Part shown: positions 1 to 13,300 of the stretch, piece by piece
Layout of the letters: every line of letters starts with the position of its first letter
How positions within the stretch are numbered: the first letter of the stretch is position 1
From: Lingula anatina
Taxonomy: Eukaryota > Brachiopoda > Lingulata > Lingulida > Lingulidae
Reading direction: 5' to 3'
NCBI RefSeq assembly: GCF_001039355.2
Contig: NW_019776024.1
Coordinates: forward strand, 2,744-37,949
DNA length: 35,206 nt
The notes under the pieces: model-generated
Told to the model about the DNA's origin: nothing
What the model saw: only the letters and a program-made list of their open reading frames with translations
Databases searched by the model: none
Translations under genes and position numbers: made by a program

Positions 1-269
1 GAGTGTTCATTCTCAGGGACCGTGACAACATTCTTTAAAAAATGTTTTGCAAATTTTCTGTTGTTGGTGTTTCTTCTACATCGTTCAAGTCCTACAATGT
101 ACATATTTTGTCGATAAGAATTACACAGTTAAAAAAACATTAACAAATACATACTTCTGTTTCATATTGATGCTCGACTTTCATTTATCGAAACATTTTC
201 GCGTAAATTGTGTCCCCGGCAGTTCTTTTTAAAATAATCTTAAATCATTTCGACACATCACGCACTTAC

Positions 270-315
270 CTGTCAATAACAGCAGACCAAAAAGCACAAA
301 TATCTTAATATCCAT
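270..315 (-). CDS. First coding exon (signal peptide) of a secreted protein, partial
   Basis: On the minus strand an ATG at 315 opens MDIKIFVLFGLLLLT followed by one spare base and a GTAAGT splice donor at 269-264. A charged start, a run of about 11 hydrophobic residues and a phase-1 donor are the usual layout of a signal-peptide exon. The mature protein would be encoded left of position 264, and no second exon is recognisable before the window edge. Phase 1 fits many extracellular domain genes, including the fibrinogen-related genes at the other end of the window, but that link is only inference. The frame stays open upstream of this ATG, so a longer N-terminus is possible; this start is chosen for its signal peptide. 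It is transcribed away from the SLC22 gene, whose first exon lies 4 kb to the right. Confidence 0.5.
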
Positions 316-801
316 TACAATTGATATATCAGGGCAATAGCAGTTGGAATCTACATGCAGAGTGCTTTGCACTGGCTTCCAATCTTTGCTTGGGATCTTT
401 CCTCTTTGCGCTAGTAATATCTGAGCTACGCTCGACGTATAGAACCTTGCTGGTAACTGCTTTCTCGAACAGTTGGGTGTTTCAGGTGGCATTAGAAAAC
501 ATAGGCACCATCTTTCCGTATTACTTTGGCGTAATCTAATACCAGTCCCTGGCTATCTGCACATGGAGGAAATTAGAAATGCTGATCCAAGCATCGAAGC
601 ATTCTTGGTAATAGTTGTGCGTATGACTAAATGCATTAGTCTTACATAACCTGACTGTTTATATAGTCCCTAAAGAAACTGTAAAGGACATTGGGTGGAC
701 ATGCATTGCAATACTGATAAAAATGAATAAGTAAATAAAACGTAAGCTTGCCAATTGGGGGATATCACTAATATAAGGTACCAGGGAGGTTGTTGTTGTT
801 G

Positions 802-842
<41 letters not shown>

Positions 843-3800
843 TACATTGGCAAAAATGTCGATACAAATCTTATCGGTGGCTTTAGTGGTATAGTCATGA
901 TTGCAATCCCTGGAATCAAAATATGAGGCATCCCCATTTCTCTTGTTAACAACCCTCAGCTGCTGTTGTTCATAGTTTGTTTTGTCTACGTTCTAATCGA
1001 GAAAATACTCAAACAGCTTAATACTCAAACCAAATAGGCATTTTACAGATTAGATAGACTAAAATTATTCAGACAAGATATCTGTTCTGAAGAATCTTCA
1101 AGGTGGCCTGCGCTGTAGTTTTGACTATGAAACTCAAACACGATGCATGGAAAACTTAATTAAAGACCGTTATTAAACGAATCGCTTTCACGTGCACATA
1201 CAAGCGATTCCATAATTCCAAAATTAATTTGCATGTCTGTGGATTATGTTTGTGATGTGTACAGTTTGTATAACATAACGATACGTTCTTGACAGCCAAA
1301 TTCACCACTGCATTCCCCAAATAACTCATTGCTTCCTTTCCACGAACGGAAACGGCGGGTAACACAACGTATGAATATGGAAAGCATATGTTTGCACGTA
1401 AAAATCCTAGTATACTCGCATGTACGAAAAAAGTTCATTTATACCGAACGACTGTCACAGAAGACTCTTTATCTATTTTTATAGTGACCCAACGTAGGAG
1501 ATATAAAGTTTGCAGAAATCATTATCTGTGGTAACATCCACATGACAAAACCGTGTCTTAATTGGTTATGATACTGCTATTCTCGTAAAAATGTCAAGAA
1601 AATAAGCTTATCGAATTACTCATTGGTCTCATGAGGAAAGGGAAGCCGAAATTTCTCTTCATAAGTCAGATTAAGATAAAGCATAGTTCATTAAAGAAAG
1701 ATAATGATTTAAAGCAATGTATTTGGGTGTTGTATTCATGATAATTTTCACATAGATGTCAATAATATAGGTTTTACATGGTAGCGCGTAACGCATTGGT
1801 CTTATTAACCAAGAGAAACACCAAACGTACCCATTAATCCTCATTTTATGTAAGATTTGGATAGAAAGTTTCACAGCTAAAATAAGGAAAAAAAGAGCAA
1901 ATATTGATTGTGTTAGAGTGACTTACTAAATCAGTAGCTCTACAACATCAGGCAAGTTGAATTTTTTTTAAAATGTGTTGATTACTTTACAATATACTCT
2001 ATATGCACAAACTGAAACATTTGGCACATGTGAAAATGATTCTTTGGATGGTTGCAATAAATCCACCTCGTGGTCATGCTATTTTGACATATGAGAGATC
2101 CAGAGGATCCAAAGAAACAGTGTTGCATGGACAAAATCAACCTCCTGAAGAACTTTGAATTTTAAGGGCTAACAACTGTTAATTTTGACCAAAATAGATT
2201 TTCCTGGGGTAAACGACAATTTTACCATACTTACCAATAGTTAATGAATCCGTTGTGACATTCAAAGTTCGTCCCGTTTTTTTTTTTTTCAATAATCTCT
2301 TTAAAGATTAGAACAGAGGACAGCCATCTATGGACGTCACGTACAAATTCCAGAATAATTGCCACGACTATCATGGTGGTAAAATAGAATTTATTATATT
2401 TCTATGAGTTGTTTACAATATACTTATTGGGAAATGCGTTATCATTTTAAGTTCTCACTTATGAAGCTTTTCAAATAGCCTATTAATAAATAAATAAATG
2501 ATTGAAAAAAATTGTGAAAATATGTCAAACGGCTACGATTATGTTCAGTGAACGTAAATGAGCGTTTTTAAAGTGACTGCTTTAACTTTGCTCTGTACCC
2601 TATTTTGTCAAGAATTTTGAACACCCCTTTACATATCTTGCACCTAAACCCCCTTCATCTAAGGGTCAAGTACAGCGACGTTTTATTCTATGCACATTTA
2701 TATTATCTTATGTATACATTATTTGGCCTCGTGTGCTGTAGGAATAATAGATAAAATATCAGTTGCGAGGGATATCACAAAAGGTGTGTGATTAGTTTTC
2801 TCTCAGTGCAGATAAATTTAAATCGAAAAGATAAAACAAGTCGGATTTTAAAAATAATTTACAGGGTGACCCCACTCACCCCCCTCCCCCCAAAAAAATT
2901 ATAATAATAATTTGGTACCTAAATAGCAGAGCGTTGCCCATTCTTTCTTCATGGAGAGGGATATCACGATATAAAAACGTGAAGACACCATGGGATAGTT
3001 GGAACCATTAGCAGTGCAGCACTGTCCCAATCTCCCCCACATAATGTTTGTGCTAATATTGCATTTAATTATTTTGTGATTTTTATTTTCTATTTCTTAT
3101 GTTTATGTTTTTACGTTTTCTTTTTAAGGAATAAATCAAGAGAATGAACATGAAAAACAAATAAGCACTGCTCAACATTTTAAAGAAAGATGTTTCTGGG
3201 ATGCTCCGCAGGGCCATTTCCATGGTGGGGCCACCTGAAGAGATCCGATGCCTCTTAATATTCTATTCCAAATGTGTATTGGTTTGATATTAAAAAGTAA
3301 CAGTAACTCACGGCTTGACAAACGTACATGGCAGACATAGGGGAAGCAAAATATTTTGTGAATTAAAGGAAAATGTTGGCTACAGTCATCGCAGCCTATA
3401 CATATATTGACATAGCAGCCTGCGGCCCCGAATGAAATTAAGACCCCCGCGGGGATCTGCAGGAGAGGACTGGTTTACTACTCTATACCGGAGGCTAGCT
3501 GATTGATGAAATTAAACAGTGTGGCTGTTTTTGTTGCTGTTTTTCTTTTTAATAAAGGAAATTTGGTGCTTAATCTTTTGTAGTTTGGTTATTGTTATGT
3601 CTATTTGAAATAACGCAAACGTGTAGATATAAAAATAAGGGGCGAACAGCCATAAACCATAGTGAATCGAGAGCAATGTCAATTGAGAAATAATCAATAT
3701 ATTATATATGTGTTGGATAATCAATTCTGACACTCTAATTGTCTTATAATATTAAATAACCCAAAAGTTCCAACTTACCCACCTAGTTCCAACTTACCTC

Positions 3801-4010
3801 GCAGTTGGGGCAAGTTGGAATATTTGGTTAAGCATGTTTACTCACATGTTTCTGATAACCGAAATAAGCCATTGGATGTTTTGTATCAAGATATGTGTGG
3901 CAAATATCTGACTATTGTCAAGTGCTGTACAGCTCTTCCTTCCGACCTTCGACAGCCGAGTTATAGTCCAAAATGTAAAAAGTATTCCAACCCACCCCGC
4001 TCTCCCAGTA
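316..4010. other. Intergenic stretch without recognisable genes
   Basis: This is AT-rich DNA with only short noise frames. It holds a GTT/ATT microsatellite near 789-843, a C-run near 2880-2890, and a short patch at 3768-3825 where TTCCAACTTACC occurs twice and is followed by the inverted match AAGTTGGAA. No exon with splice sites and no transposon protein was recognised. Confidence 0.5.
789..843. repeat. Compound GTT/ATT microsatellite
   Basis: About six GTT units run directly into about twelve ATT units. A similar ATT tail ends the LINE fragment at 15332-15746, so this may mark a decayed LINE 3' end, but no flanking LINE sequence is recognisable here. Confidence 0.85.
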
Positions 4011-4276
4011 TGAATTTCACGCCACATTAGATAACGCGCGAAAGCATGCGCAGAAGTGTGATGGGGGAGGAGATCTCCGAGTCAAAAGGTACTTGAGGTC
4101 ATTGCCTGCAAACGAGGAGGCAAAGCTGACTCAGGACAAGGTTGAACTCAGGACTGGCTGAAACACAACACACTGAGAAAAGCATAGATTGAGCGACCAC
4201 TTCGGTTTTAATACGTCGTGATAAACGGAACGTAGGCCTACCTATAACCACAATAGTGACGCTTCCAATTTTAAAG

Positions 4277-4313
4277 ATGTCTGGGAAATTCGAAGAGGTT
4301 TTAGAAAAAGTCG
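4277..4313 (+). CDS. SLC22 alternative first coding exon A
   Basis: ATG at 4277 encodes MSGKFEEVLEKV plus the first base of Gly13, followed by GTAAGTA. The phase (one spare base) matches the exon 2 acceptor at 19651, giving ..EKVGGIGRRQL, which fits the SLC22 N-terminus (family proteins begin with a short amphipathic F-x-x-V/L-L-x-x-x-G segment before TM1). It lies 15.3 kb upstream of exon 2, the farthest of the three copies. Confidence 0.85.
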
Positions 4314-7300
4314 GTAAGTAAAGCATGTCCATAACTTCCCTGGCCAGTGAAAAAAGAGAAAAAGAAACAAATATAGATTGGCGGTTTACAATCATAAGCA
4401 AAAAAAAAGGCTTTTTAACAAAATGAAGAAAAACAAAGGAAGTTAGAAACATGCAATTAGATAATTTAAAGCTGAGATCGTTTTGTCCTGAGACTGTTAG
4501 ATGACCACACGCAATAGTACAATTTACTCTCGTTTGTTTACTCCAATTCAATCAGCGTTAAACACTGCGTCGGTGACTTGTTGTATTACCAGTGAGTTCT
4601 TGTCGAACGAATTGAATAACAACACTTGGTTCATTGTGCGTGATGCTGATCTTGTTCTCCATGAGACATACAATTGTACATCAATCGCCACACCTTTGAC
4701 CAGGGTGAAATTGCTTGATTTCTAGTTATTATAGATAAACAAATACACCGTTTTCCAATTAATGTGGGTCGGGCGAAAGAATTTCTCAGGCTTGAACAGA
4801 ACGAAATTAATACTGACTGAATGAACTCTGCTCGATCAGCATATATATAGTGCAGCACGTGGCGCATGAGGGGCGGGGTTGTTATATATTGTCTCTCAAT
4901 AAAATCCTCGGTGCTTTATGCAAATCTTATCATACATTGGGTGGAGGTGGGGTCTTATTGTACTTATCAATAAAACGATGAAATCTTGATAGCAGCACAT
5001 GCAGTTCCATTAAAAAAAAACACACGTTATGTCAAGGTCAACAGGTGTATGCTGGCCTTGTACACTGATAAGCAAGAGCATAAGTCCAGTTAACGGTACA
5101 CTAAATATTTTCATTAGCCTTTTTTCCCTCTAATACATGCATTTTATTCAAATAGTGGTAAGTCCTCGCTATAACCGTCCCACTTAAAGCTCATTCCCAA
5201 TCAAACTATCGTTTTATGTAGATCCAAATCCGCGTGGACTCTCGCTGAATGCAATCAGATTAACTCACCTCCTCTTGACTTTGAGTGGAATACAGAAAAG
5301 CTGGTGGCTTTACGAGCACTAAGTACGCTGGATACAAGAGGAGGCGCGATAATCTATTAATCCGATTGCGTCACTGCAAGACACCCTTCAACAAGCGAGA
5401 ACTGTAAGCAGGTGTGTGGCATGATGAAGCCTGCAATTTCCCTCCAAGGCAACACTTGCAAATACTGTGAGATACATGTATATTTTGAGAATCTCATGGT
5501 AAATGGTCCCATCCAACACAACAGAGGGCTCAGAGCTGGTCATGCATCATTGAAATGGTAGGAGGTTGGGGAATTGTCCGATAAAGGGGGAGTGCCCTAG
5601 AGATGTTCCATATACTAACTCCATTACTCCGAGTAACCCTTCGGTTCTACTATCCTGTCACACCGGTTTTGGCGGCAGACAAGGAGTGCTCTGTTTTGAT
5701 GAGTGCGTAACGACCTTGTGGCCTGTTGACAGCACAAACGCTCAACACAAAAGAACCACCCATATATAATTTGTTAAATGATCAAGAATTTTGTATAAAT
5801 GTATATTTTATTCATACTTTTTGCACCAGACTGACCTGGCGAAAAAGTAGCAGAGTAAATACTGACACACCCTAGACTATCAGTTACACATCCACTGGAT
5901 CTACTTATCCAACTTTTTACTGTATAGATATACCGGGGGTAGACTTTTGTCGTGAAAGTAGTTGTTTTTAAACGCTAGGGCTTACTAGAAGAGTGGCCGA
6001 GGTATATTTAGCCAAAAATATTTTCAGTCTTAGTTGAGTTTTTCATTATGAATGAAATTTGTCGTTGTTTAGATGCATGGTTTTACTGTATTAACGCACT
6101 CTGGGTAATGTCTTAGGGTAAAATGCGGCGACAACAATATCGATGGTTCAATTATCAGGACTGGCCATTACACCCCATTTCCATAGATTTTTAGATCGAT
6201 CTATCCCTGTGGGGAGTCTCACTAGATTACTGTCAGCTTGGCCGGGTTAAGCGTCTGTCCCGCCTACTAAAGGCTGTAAGGGGGTAATTAACTATGGTGC
6301 CCGCTCGACTGACTGCAATTTAGCGTGAACCCCCAGGGAGTTAGGTCGATCTAAAACTTAATCTCTGGGAAAGCACCCTTAGGTATAGAGTAGGCTGGTT
6401 CGACTCGGGCTCAGGAGTACAGTGAGCAACTTGTGAAAGCCCGCTTGGTAGTTTGACCAAGTGTCTCAAGCAACAGCGACAGAATGAAGAATATGATTTT
6501 TGTGATCAAAGCGCACGGGTTTTTTATACTGGTTTGACCATCACCCATGTGATGACCAATACCCGTGTCTAATTTTCTAGTCTAATTTGGTTGTCATTAT
6601 TCTTGGACTCATTTTTATAGATTGTTTTTTTCTATGTTGTTGAACCATACTTTCCTGAGATATCTTATATGTACGTCGACCGAAGCTTCACCTTACAACT
6701 CAACAATTTTTCTATTATTATTTACACGCCTGTAGCATCCAGGCTACAGTTTACGGGTGTTCTTGGAGATTACATCATTAAATAAACAATTAGCGTTGCA
6801 AAACAAATTCTTCCTGTGTACTGAATGCGTAGAGATCTTCATGGCAGATGTACCGTAAATATGTTTTCACATTATTTTCAATTGTTTCATTATCTTCCCT
6901 TTTCCTTAAGAATTTATTTATGGGTTCTTTTGATTAGGTATTGGTGAAATAGGCATAAATAAAATCATAACAACATGTCGATTACCAGGATTACATCAAA
7001 TGTGTTAAGATATGTACGTTGCCAAATAAGTCCGTCTTATATGTTTGTTCTTCTGAATAACTGCTCCATTTAACTCCGTTTTTACTACAAGTACGACCTA
7101 TGCACTGACGTACAGAATAGAATAGGCTTATTATTTTAGTATTGTGATAAGGGTAGGTCTATGCCTCCGGCCCCGTGGACCTATTTATCGCCATACGTCA
7201 TTTTTTGAAGGTGAACAGTTTATAGTAAAATAAAAATAACAATGAAAATAGATATGACAGGTCGACTGTGAATTAAGTAAATAATTACGGTCAGCATATT

Positions 7301-10300
7301 ACTGACTTCAAACAAGCGTTTGTGACACGAGTTTGCTCAAGTTAAATGCCATTTCATTTTGAAGGACAGGTCACTTTTCTTCTTTATTTCGAAGGCTGAT
7401 CTTGATAATAACTGGCCTAGTGATTCGCCTAGTGACGGTTTACCCTCTGCCAGGGCCACAGATTGTTTTTTTACTAGATATCAAATATATTTCTCTTGCT
7501 ATTTCATGCCACTTTTCACCACTGTGAAAGATAAGTGCACATTATAAATGTGCGGTGCTGGCGGTACGTGTTGGTTATAAGCACATTATGAACAATCTCT
7601 TTACCAAGGGTGCTTATGAGATTGGCTGCTACTTCTGCTACTCACTTGCCCACCTTCGGGTAGGATTCCACTTAAATTATTGACACCTCGTTGTCGTCAA
7701 CATGATTATTGGTCGCGTTTTTCTCACCATAACTGGTTCAGGCCCGTAGCCAAGGGGGTTCGGGAGGGTTCAAAAGAACCCCCCCCCCCTTCCTTTTGCT
7801 GGGAAAAGGTCCCTTCTGGGTAAAATTTTATCTAGGTACATGAAGGTTTCATGGTAAAAGGGCCACTTTTTCAGAAAAGAACATCCCTTTTGAAATTGCT
7901 GGCTACGGGCCTGTGGTTGTGGGTTGCGTAACTTCTACCTTGTCAATTCTCTCTTGCATCTCCTTCATTGATGCTAGCATAGAATATATATTGGACCCTA
8001 GATTCTAGAAACCTCAGCAGAATTATCTGACCCACATCTCCGACATTTTTATTTTGATTTTGAATTAAGCTAATCGGAAAGTGGCTTAGTTCAGTTAGTA
8101 ACTGGGCTAGATTTGAATATGGCCTGTGACATTTACTAGTACAGTTGTATATCATTCAGTGATGTTAAGAGACCAACAATGCGGGCTGATTTTCTATTTA
8201 TGTCAAGGGTTTTATGTCAAGCGCCTTTGTTTTGATATCATGTTAATTAGAACTTCCTCTTTAAATCGATCTAACTTGGAGTCACACATTTTCTTATATG
8301 TTTATTTAATAAGATGAAATTTCATTATACTAGCTTTGCAATATATATTGAATATATTGAATGCACACATAGAAATGATTAGAACACATACATAAATTAT
8401 GAATCTCACGCATTACCAGTTTGCGATATACATGCATGCCTGGTTTTCATTATTATGGATCTTGTCAATCTTAATTCGCCCTCATTTGCTAGAAATGAAG
8501 CAATACAGAGTTACCATTCTCAATGACCAGCACTTCCATCGTCTTTTCACCCACTTCAGCTTTTTTATGCCGGGTGCATAGCAAGGAGACGACAGGTACC
8601 ACAGGTACCATTTTTAAAATAGATTTTACGACCCGGTCATGGTGGTCGAACCTATGACCTCCTCCATTAGAGCCATCCGGTCCAGTTCTTCGTGACGTCT
8701 TGTTTTTCATTACGTTCTGTCACTACCATGATAACTTTATCTAGTTAAACCGATAGCACAGTAACTGTGTTTATTGCTTCATTCATTTTTTGCGATTGCT
8801 TTGTTTCCGAAGGGGAAAATGCAAACGCTCGCAACACTGGATACGAAATTGGCTCCTCCTCCTCCTTTGTATGCTTCATGGTTGAGGACTTTATTTGTTT
8901 CATTCAGGCGTTTTATTTTCGGGCGGGCTCTCTTTCTGAACCCCCCTGTCGATTGATTCGATGTACGCTCCATATCCCTTCCTCCACTCCCCTTACTTTT
9001 TCATTTGACCTTTTTATATGTAGTGTTTTCAGTAAAACCTTCGAAGATAATTGAGCGTTTTGCTGTACATGAGCTAGTATAGTATACAGGTACATGTGAG
9101 TAGGAACCGCACGCCACATTAGACAACGGCCGAGATACATGCGCAGAAGTGATTTGTGGGAGTTTCTCACCAGCATAACGTATTGTGGGGGCTGTTTTCG
9201 TAACGAGGAGGTAACTGTATGTGTGTAAGTTAGGACGGACCCCTCAGGACAGGGCAAAACACACCGAACATCTGGATAGGCAGAGGTTGAGCGAGATTTG
9301 CTTCGGTTTCCACACGTCGTGATATACGGAGCGTAACTAATCAAGAGATCTGCCCAATAATTATATAACAAAGCGTCCAAGTTAAAAGATGTCTGGGAAA
9401 TTCCAAGAGGTTTTAGAAAAAGTTGGTAAGTGAAGCACGTCCATTACTTCTGTGGTCAGTGAGATCATAGAATAAGAAATCTAGACAGACTGCACAACGA
9501 CTGCACGGCGGTGTACAATATGTACAATAACAAGTTTTTCGAATAGATGGTATAAATATAACGAAATGCTGAAACAAAAAAAGTTAATCCTATGCTGTTA
9601 GGTGTTATAATTAAACGCCGATATAATTTTGTCTGTTACATGAACACACGCAATACAATACGGTTCATCCAGTTTAAACCTTTGCCGGTGACCTGGTTGT
9701 ATAAGCTGTGAGGCCATATTAACGCGCCATCTGTCGAAAGAAATGTGAATAACAACAAAAAATTCCCTTAGCGTTGTGCCAATCATGTCTCATTCAGTCA
9801 TCAATTGTCACACCTACCAGTGTGAAAATGGTTGAAAGAAAAGTCAAAAGATTTATAGCTTGTAAAGCTTAACGAATACATGCACTGCCTTCCTATTCGT
9901 GTGGTTCGGCAAAAGAATTTTTTAAGTTAGAACAGTAGTATTACAAAAAAATGACCAAATAGGCAGGAGCAGCATAAATATATTCATTGAGCAGCACGTG
10001 GTGCAACAGGGGCGGGGTCATGTTATATTGTCTGTCAATCAAATCCCCGATGCTCTAGCAAATCTTAACATATACATGCATTTGGAGGGGGGGGGCAAAT
10101 ACTTTGATATACATAGCACTAAAATACTGAAATATTGGTATCAATGCAAGTGTAATTACACTAAAAACACGCACATATACATGTACGTTATACCTTGGTA
10201 CTGTATATGTGCAGGTCAATAGGCGTACGCTTACCTTAGGCTAAGTTCGTCAAGGAATTCGGTAGAACTAACTCAACTAACTACACTAAATATTTCATTT

Positions 10301-13300
10301 GACTTTTGCCCTCTAAAATATTCAAATAGTGGCGAGTCTTCATAATCGTGACACTTAGGCTAACTGTCCTTATAAACCACTCGCAAGCACAGACTCTGGT
10401 ACACTTTACAGTCACGAAGCGCCATGCCGATAGGCGTCGGCGACCATGAGCCTCCGTTTTCTCTCTCTCTCTGGAGTAATTTTTAGGGTTTCGTTGAAGG
10501 TCGGACCCAGGTTGTTATGCCGCCTAGTATCTTCTCTCTTTGTCTACTTCTGCTCCTTTGCCAAAAATCTTTCCTGTGGTTATGATGGCTTCCAGGTTGT
10601 CTTTTTTATGCAGTGTCCGATAAAAGTGTTTTGTCTATGTTATTGTACTTACAAGTCATCCGGTGGTTTCTGAAAGATGGAGTACATATAACATGAAAAT
10701 ACTTTCAAACAAATACAATGTATGTAAGCCTGCTAGTAAGACGTTAAATAGTTTTTGGGTAACTATGCCTTTGTCTCTCAACTGTAAAACTATCTCTGCA
10801 CTTCACTAACACTTTATTAAATCTTTGATGAACATTGATTGATTCATGGGATAAATGTTAAAATAGTTATTGTTAATTATGTCTATACAATACTATACTA
10901 ATTTAAGTCAATTGGATTTGAATGACGCACTAGTAGTTGTTTCTATCTTAATTTTTGTCATGGCAAAGGGCTGATGCGCAACACTGAACCAAGGAACTCT
11001 GTCCGGATTGCAAATTATTTTTAAAATAAAACCTTGATCCACTTAGAATTATGCGTATTACACCATAAAACTACGTTATCTAAATTATCCACAAATTGTC
11101 AACAGACAGTCAACACTCCCGATCCCGTGGGGAGTCTCCCGATTTGGGGAGATATCTCCCGAACTCCCGCTTCAGACTTAAAATTTCCCGATCTATCACG
11201 AAATAGTGCCGTCACGTAATTCCTTTCTCAGTATACTGATTGAAGTTAGTAATATGCAGTTAACGATGAGGAGAAAATGCCGAAATCAAAACCACGTCGG
11301 GTCTTGGTGTGAGTAAGCCGAACCATCATTTAAATCGTCGCTGCCTAGAAAGTATTTTTGTAATAACAACTTTTACAAGTAAACCTCTTCAGTTAACATT
11401 TAAATGAAGAACTTACCCCCCCCCCCCTCCGTCTTTGTTCGCCTTACTTGAAAAATGTCACAGTACCTACATGTAGATCAAATTTTGATTCAGAACGGAC
11501 CTTCTTCCAAACCCCTGGCTACGTGCCTGGTTATCATAATACTTTCGATACATATCTTTTGATAAAACTCAATACAACTGATTCGCGTTGCATTGTGGGT
11601 TCTTAACCCGAAATGACCTCACAAAGCGGGAGGCCCCTTGAATAAAATGTGAAACAAGTTCTAAAACGTCGAAAGGTAAATTCATGGATAAAAATTAGTA
11701 ATTTTGTCCATAGTAAAATTTACATTTTCCAGTTCAAGAAGAGTTTGAAGAGTGGCTCGAGAACAATAGTTTTATTTAAAAGACTGGTAAATTTGTAGGT
11801 ATTGTAGACGCTCAGAGGGTGGGAAATGAGGCTCACATCATAATTGTAACCACTACTTGAGGTGTGCAAGCAGCTGCGCTACATGTATCCCCGATGACAG
11901 CGCCACGATGGACACTAAAATATCGAAGTGCGAAATTAACTTGTTTCAACTGTCGATTAAAACGGGCTATTACTATGACTAGGTTATAAAACAGCTGATA
12001 AAATTCTTAACAAGATATATTATCAATATTGTACATTAATGTCAAATACTGAAAGACTAATAATTAGAAATGTAAAGACGTATTTCGAGTCAATTAAAAA
12101 AAACGACCAAGTATAACCATATATACTGACAGTCAATGAAAATGCATCAGGAAACTTCCTTGTACTTTTTAACCGAGAATCGATTCCAACCATATAAACG
12201 AATACAAGTGCACTTGTTTGGGCTGACCACTCGGATGTTTAAAATTTCCGCTTCAGTGATTTTGTGGTCAGCTGTTACAAAATCATGTGTTTTTCCTGTC
12301 TCGTGATTGGTGTGAATTAATCAGGTTCAATATATGGTGATAAATTAAGCCTATTTAAGTTAGTCACAAAATCCAGTGTGACACATGACAAAAAAGTTCA
12401 GTAATGCCACGTCTGACACTGGAAGAGCGACTGCGGGCCCTGGGGATGCTGGAGGCTGGGCGGAACCAAAGAGATTTGATCACGTGACATTGCATTTTAA
12501 TGATCTTTTCTGACCTTTATTTCACCTTGTGTGACTGAATAAGGGGTCATATTTCACACGAAAGCTGTTATTTTCTTAATGTGTTAAAGGAACTTAAAGT
12601 ATTATTTGATAAGTAAATGATGCGTTTTCATTGACTGTCATTATAGTTTCAAATAGTATTACTGAGAGAAATACCAAAAAAACATCGTTTCATATTTCAC
12701 AAAAAAAGATATTTGAACGGACATTTTTTGTTTTCTTTATGTGGTGTATATATATATATATATATCCTTCAGCGCTCTCATTTGTATATAACAAGTATGC
12801 GAGCGGCTTTATCCAAACATGGGATTGAGGGTGATGATTTTGCAATGCGAGCGCAGTTCTACATCATTTAGCGGAAAATTTGGGGTTTTTTGGGGGGTAA
12901 GCGAGGGATTAATTTTGTTAATGAATTGGCATGTCAACTTTATTTTAGTCAGACATGTATAAAAAACTAGCATAAGTGGTTTATAATTGTAGCTGGGAAT
13001 CCTCGCTCGATTTATATGTAACTTTAATGAATTACTTGGCCGATTTGATTAACTTTCATAATTTTACGTAGTATTTTATGTAGTATTTGAATATAGCAAA
13101 CTACTAATTCATTTCTTAAAGAAATGAGGAATTTCTTTCCAGTACGTTGAAAAAATGGCTTTTATTGTATAACCTCACCATCCTAATCATTTTAACAATT
13201 TGACAATGTAACAAATTGTTCCCTGTATGAAATGTTATGGCCTTAGGGATATAAACATCTCTATCAAATATTCAATAAGACTCATCATCCTAAAAATTAT

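Larger units (their letters stand above)
4011..5190 (+). repeat. SLC22 promoter/first-exon cassette, copy A
   Basis: First of three related segments. Shared blocks in order are: CACGCCACATTAGA near 4019; CATGCGCAGAAGTG at 4045-4058; a 16-bp block ending CGTGATAAACGG at 4213-4228; the 37-nt coding exon at 4277; AGCACGTGG with GGGGCGGGG at 4852-4878; and TGTCTCTCAATAAAAT near 4890. Similarity to copy B continues to AATAGTGG near 5152 and fades about 5190. It is conserved both upstream and downstream of the exon, so genomic DNA was duplicated rather than a processed transcript. Compared with B and C it lacks the CCAATAA motif just before the ATG. Confidence 0.85.
9108..10345 (+). repeat. SLC22 promoter/first-exon cassette, copy B
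   Basis: Second related segment. Blocks are CACGCCACATTAGA near 9110, CATGCGCAGAAGTG at 9138-9151, the 16-bp CGTGATATACGG block at 9314-9329, CCAATAA near 9353, the coding exon at 9389, the E-box CACGTG at 9995-10000, GGGGCGGGG at 10009-10017, and TGTCTGTCAATCAAAT at 10030 onward. Similarity to A ends near AATAGTGG at 10326-10333. The intron part aligns well with copy C around the E-box. Confidence 0.85.

Noticed and set aside
3768-3826. Repeated TTCCAACTTACC with inverted AAGTTGGAA
   Set aside because: Interesting word repetition but only 9-12 bp arms and no boundaries or target duplication; too weak to call an element.
4099-4551. 150-codon minus-strand frame over cassette A
   Set aside because: It is antisense to first exon A and is not preserved in cassettes B or C, so conservation there is not due to this frame.
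6390-6420. tRNA B-box-like word GGTTCGACTC
   Set aside because: No A-box at the right distance and no cloverleaf can be drawn.
8767-9380. Overlapping frames of 95 and 155 codons on opposite strands
   Set aside because: The minus frame crosses the conserved 5' blocks of cassette B and no equivalent frame is kept in A or C; no family motif.
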